This document shows, in pieces, positions 61,865 to 64,000 of a DNA stretch of 64,000 nt. The DNA comes from Lachnospiraceae bacterium (GTDB lineage Bacteria; Bacillota; Clostridia; Lachnospirales; Lachnospiraceae): contig CASJPF010000013.1 of assembly GCA_949383255.1 (NCBI GenBank), positions 1 through 64,000 of the forward strand. Direction: 5' to 3'. A program made the position numbers and the translations under genes. Numbering within the stretch: the first letter of the stretch is position 1; every line of letters starts with the position of its first letter. The notes beneath the pieces were generated by a model. It saw only the letters and a list, made by a program, of their open reading frames with translations, was not told the DNA's origin and searched no databases.

Positions 61865-63022
61865 TTATTCCAGCGCAGCCGCCACTGCTGTAAGATATGT
61901 ATGATATCCGTCCTCCGAAGACATTCTGTGCTGCACCTGCGTAATATAAAAGCGGTTGTCGCAGGGACCGCCAAGATTTGTCAACCGGATAAAGTGCCCG
62001 GGCTTTAACTCCGGTATTCCAACACAGTGACACACAAGCGTTCCAAACCGATATGAAATATCTTCCATCAAAGAATCTGCGCGATATTGCGCCTGCTCCT
62101 TGGACACTGCATTCGCGTCGATCACCACTCGTTGTGTCTGTCCAATCAATGCCTTCGCTCTGTTTCCAGTAGATATTTTGTTAGAAACCTTTTTCACTGC
62201 AGCAACCATTGTCGCCTTGGCAGTATCCATTCCTCTGACTTCCACACTCTTTACTAAACCTGTGATATCATAAGTTAAATCATAGTCAAGAACACCTTGC
62301 TCCATTCCAATCTCCAACAGACATTCCTCCACAGATTGCTTTGCCTTCCGAAAAAGAATTACACCTGTATCCACAAAGAACTCATAGCGAAAACGCTTTG
62401 CCGCACGCACTATAAATTCATAATCGCTCTCCGAAACCATCTCCACTGTATAGGAAGTCGTTTTATTGCCTGTTGTACTATTGTTTTGTGTACTGTTTCT
62501 ATCTGGGGTATCCTCTATTTGAATAGACCTGTAGATTCCTTCTGCGTTCATTTTTTGATACAACGGTTGATTAAAGATTTCTCTAACTGCATCTCCATAA
62601 TTATTCGCTGTCATCTGTCTTGCATAGCTGCCTGACATCATCAGTCCTTTAGCATCCATAGCAGTAACTTCCACATGATGAATATCCTTCTCGCTGCACA
62701 CAAAGCGCGTCTGTGCCACAAAACCAACAAAAATTTCTTCCTCCGCCCCATTGTATCCAATAGAAACTGTGACAACACTCCCCAACTGCACATAGTCCTT
62801 AAAATTAGAAAACTCATAGCATCCTTTTTCCAAATTATATACATTATAAATCGAATACGTAACAGCAGATGCTTCCAGACCACAACTCAATTCCACCTCA
62901 ATACTGCTAAGCACCAATTGATATTTGTTCTCGGAAAACAGCTTATCGCCAACTTGCAGCTTGACGACCGGATAGGTGAATGCAGCATATTTTTTTCTAA
63001 GATCAGAATACCGTTTTTCCAT
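61865..63022 (-). CDS. gpD-like baseplate hub protein (385 aa)
   Basis: Hub protein of the gp27/late-control-D type, which links the tube to the spike. Landmarks are VELSCGLEASAVTYSIYNVY, GSVVTVSIGYNGAEEEIFVG, VEVTAMDAKGLMMSGSYARQ and MVSESDYEFIVRAAKRFRYE with FFVDTGVILFRKA, the conserved middle of the family. The C-terminal IPELKPGHFIRLTNLGGPCD with FYITQVQHRM is also typical. An Asn/Thr-rich loop (RNSTQNNSTTGNKTT) interrupts it near 175. The 135-base gap to the spike gene shows no separate gene. ATG 63022 has a distant GAGAGGG. Hub and spike encoded separately differ from the fused VgrG or Pvc8 arrangement. Confidence 0.87.
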   Translation of the reverse strand: MEKRYSDLRKKYAAFTYPVVKLQVGDKLFSENKYQLVLSSIEVELSCGLEASAVTYSIYNVYNLEKGCYEFSNFKDYVQLGSVVTVSIGYNGAEEEIFVGFVAQTRFVCSEKDIHHVEVTAMDAKGLMMSGSYARQMTANNYGDAVREIFNQPLYQKMNAEGIYRSIQIEDTPDRNSTQNNSTTGNKTTSYTVEMVSESDYEFIVRAAKRFRYEFFVDTGVILFRKAKQSVEECLLEIGMEQGVLDYDLTYDITGLVKSVEVRGMDTAKATMVAAVKKVSNKISTGNRAKALIGQTQRVVIDANAVSKEQAQYRADSLMEDISYRFGTLVCHCVGIPELKPGHFIRLTNLGGPCDNRFYITQVQHRMSSEDGYHTYLTAVAAALE

Positions 63023-63071
63023 GCGCTCACTTACCCTCTCTTATCTCAAAATCTAAGACCCTAACAATTCC

Positions 63072-63644
63072 TTACAATTTATTTGTCTTTTCCACTTTTG
63101 TCGCATTCTCAATTGTCATATCCATATGTCCGCTAATAGGTATTCCCGCTGTGTCAAACATGTCGTATTCTCCTGAAAAAGAGACCAATCTTCCTTCCAT
63201 ATGTATCTTTGCCCACTGAAATTCTACATGTCTAGTTGGGCTTTGGCGTATCATTTCAAAAATACATTCCATCTGTTCCTGCACAGAAGTATCCCCTGAA
63301 AAGCGACTGTGAAATACTAAGGTAAATGACATCTCAACAGAATTTTCACCTGTGGCAGACGCAATCTGATAACTTTTATCCCCTTGATTTTCATATTTGA
63401 TATTATTGTTCTCAGTCACGCTAGCGCGGTATTTGATGGTGGCAGGATTATACTGCACTGTGATTTCAGCTCCATTATGCAACTCCTTCTGTGCTGCAAT
63501 ATTATTCCCTCCCTGTTCCAAGGCTCTTTTTGCAGACTGATTGCATGATTTCTTTTGATTGTCTGTTACATTGGACACTGTGTTTTTCCCTTTTTTTGCA
63601 CAGTCAATTGTCAAGACTGCCTTTTGTAACATTTCCTGACTCAT
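63072..63644 (-). CDS. Contractile-injection-system tube-associated protein (Pvc6/Pvc7-like, 190 aa)
   Basis: Resembles the CIS tube protein domain (LysM-associated, Pvc7/Afp7 or gp53-like): an opening LQKAVLTIDCAKKGKNTVSN, the family phrase ITVQYNPATIKYRASVTENN (the FNPxxx pattern), a strand VEMSFTLVFHSRFSGDTSVQ and a closing VEFQWAKIHMEGRLVSFSGE with MFDTAGIPISGHMDMTIENA. A LysM motif is not present, so it is shorter than Pvc7. About 45 residues near 20-65 are an unusual Asn/Gln/Lys-rich insertion. It lies between a related partial gene upstream and the hub gene. Confidence 0.78.
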   Translation of the reverse strand: MSQEMLQKAVLTIDCAKKGKNTVSNVTDNQKKSCNQSAKRALEQGGNNIAAQKELHNGAEITVQYNPATIKYRASVTENNNIKYENQGDKSYQIASATGENSVEMSFTLVFHSRFSGDTSVQEQMECIFEMIRQSPTRHVEFQWAKIHMEGRLVSFSGEYDMFDTAGIPISGHMDMTIENATKVEKTNKL

Positions 63645-63650
63645 CTTGTA

Positions 63651-64000
63651 TCAGACTCCTTCCAAAGTCAGATTTATTGTAGCTCTCGTAGGTGTTCCAA
63701 GCGCACTAAATAGCACATATTCTGCCTCTACATTTTTTAATAGCCCCTTGTATGACAAATCTCCCCAACAAAAAGCTACCTGTCGCACATAAGGGTCCTG
63801 AATCAATACAAGAAATTGCTGTACATCTGGCTGTACATCTGTAGTTTTTTCCGTTGTTTTATCAAATATTAACTGAAAACTTACACTAATGGACGAATCT
63901 AGATTATCTGCAAAGGAAAACGCCACTTCCTCCTGACCACTCTGAAGCAAAGACGTTTTCTTTTTTCGGTTTGCCTCTTTTGACGACCACACTCTGTCAT
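63651..64000 (-). CDS. CIS tube-associated protein, 5' end beyond the window
   Basis: The frame is open to the right edge, so only the last ~115 codons are seen. The visible part repeats the C-terminal pattern of the next gene: SISVSFQLIFDKTTEKTTDV (outer strand), QPDVQQFLVLIQDPYVRQVA, and WGDLSYKGLLKNVEAEYVLF with SALGTPTRATINLTLEGV. The shared end motif, 'V-x-F/A-x-W-x-x-x-x-x-x-G-x-x-x', suggests tandem tube-adaptor genes, as with Pvc5/Pvc6. The stop lies 6 bp before the next start, so translation is coupled. The sheath, tube and ATPase genes should lie further right. Confidence 0.72.
   Translation of the reverse strand, partial: DRVWSSKEANRKKKTSLLQSGQEEVAFSFADNLDSSISVSFQLIFDKTTEKTTDVQPDVQQFLVLIQDPYVRQVAFCWGDLSYKGLLKNVEAEYVLFSALGTPTRATINLTLEGV

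Noticed and set aside
61716-62033. Minus-strand ORF of 105 codons between hub and spike
   Set aside because: It overlaps the 3' end of the hub gene in another frame, has no ribosome site and resembles no eCIS protein.

Overview
The window looks like a low-GC Gram-positive gut anaerobe of the class Clostridia, most likely Lachnospiraceae. The evidence is a CIRCE-controlled hrcA-grpE-dnaK-dnaJ operon, TnpV/TnpW-type mobile-element genes, an FMN riboswitch before a RibU-like transporter, a 2-hydroxyacyl-CoA-dehydratase-like operon, and strong AGGAGG-type ribosome binding sites before nearly every gene. The genus cannot be fixed from the sequence alone. Almost all genes are on the minus strand.

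Bases 1 to about 11.4 kb form an AT-rich accessory island. It begins with a serine recombinase running off the left edge and a TnpW-like small gene. A truncated NB-ARC (STAND) ATPase follows, joined to the 3' remnant of a MobA/MobL relaxase. Next come an XRE regulator with a palindromic operator, and a type III toxin-antitoxin locus made of two tandem RNA repeats, a terminator and a ToxN/AbiQ-family toxin. The island then carries a BcgI-like restriction-modification pair (nuclease-methylase plus specificity subunit) translationally coupled to a RES-domain protein, a DUF4238 protein and TnpV. A 24-bp sequence near 463-486 recurs in inverted orientation at 11360-11386, right beside an XRE gene that stops after 45 codons. 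I read this as a defence-loaded mobile element and its junction with the host.

From 11.7 to 37.6 kb the content is mostly ordinary chromosome: an SdpI-like membrane protein, a HAD hydrolase, FMN riboswitch plus ribU, the heat-shock operon, a cytidylate-kinase-like protein, queH-argS and carAB. Two less ordinary units sit here. One is an exosortase-like membrane protease next to a VIT/vWA surface protein with an exosortase-style C-terminus. The other is a six-gene operon (CooC-like ATPase, two 2-hydroxyacyl-CoA-dehydratase-like proteins, their ASKHA activator, a one-helix membrane peptide and an acetyl-CoA-synthase-like domain) that looks like an uncharacterised low-potential iron-sulfur redox system.

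From 37.9 to 52.6 kb lies a cell-surface region: a seven-gene operon (DUF6020-type membrane protein, two SGNH/SH3 proteins, MBOAT acyltransferase, DUF3048 protein, Thr/Glu-rich lipoprotein, DHHW/AlgJ-like protein), a DUF5722 glycosidase-like secreted protein, a GtrII-like membrane protein, and two further SGNH/SH3 paralogues. These last two share a promoter layout with paired TCTCTTnAAGAGA palindromes, next to a small XRE regulator. Polysaccharide O-acylation is the most likely theme.

From 53 kb to the right edge is the baseplate end of an extracellular contractile injection system (eCIS): tube/LysM-type proteins, a gpD-like hub, a gpV-like spike, gp25, two baseplate-J-like proteins, tail protein I, a Pvc16-like cap and one unrecognised protein. 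Sheath, inner tube and AAA ATPase must lie beyond the right edge. Dispersed palindromic repeats occur throughout; one forms part of the carB C-terminus and another is inserted in frame in the GtrII-like gene.
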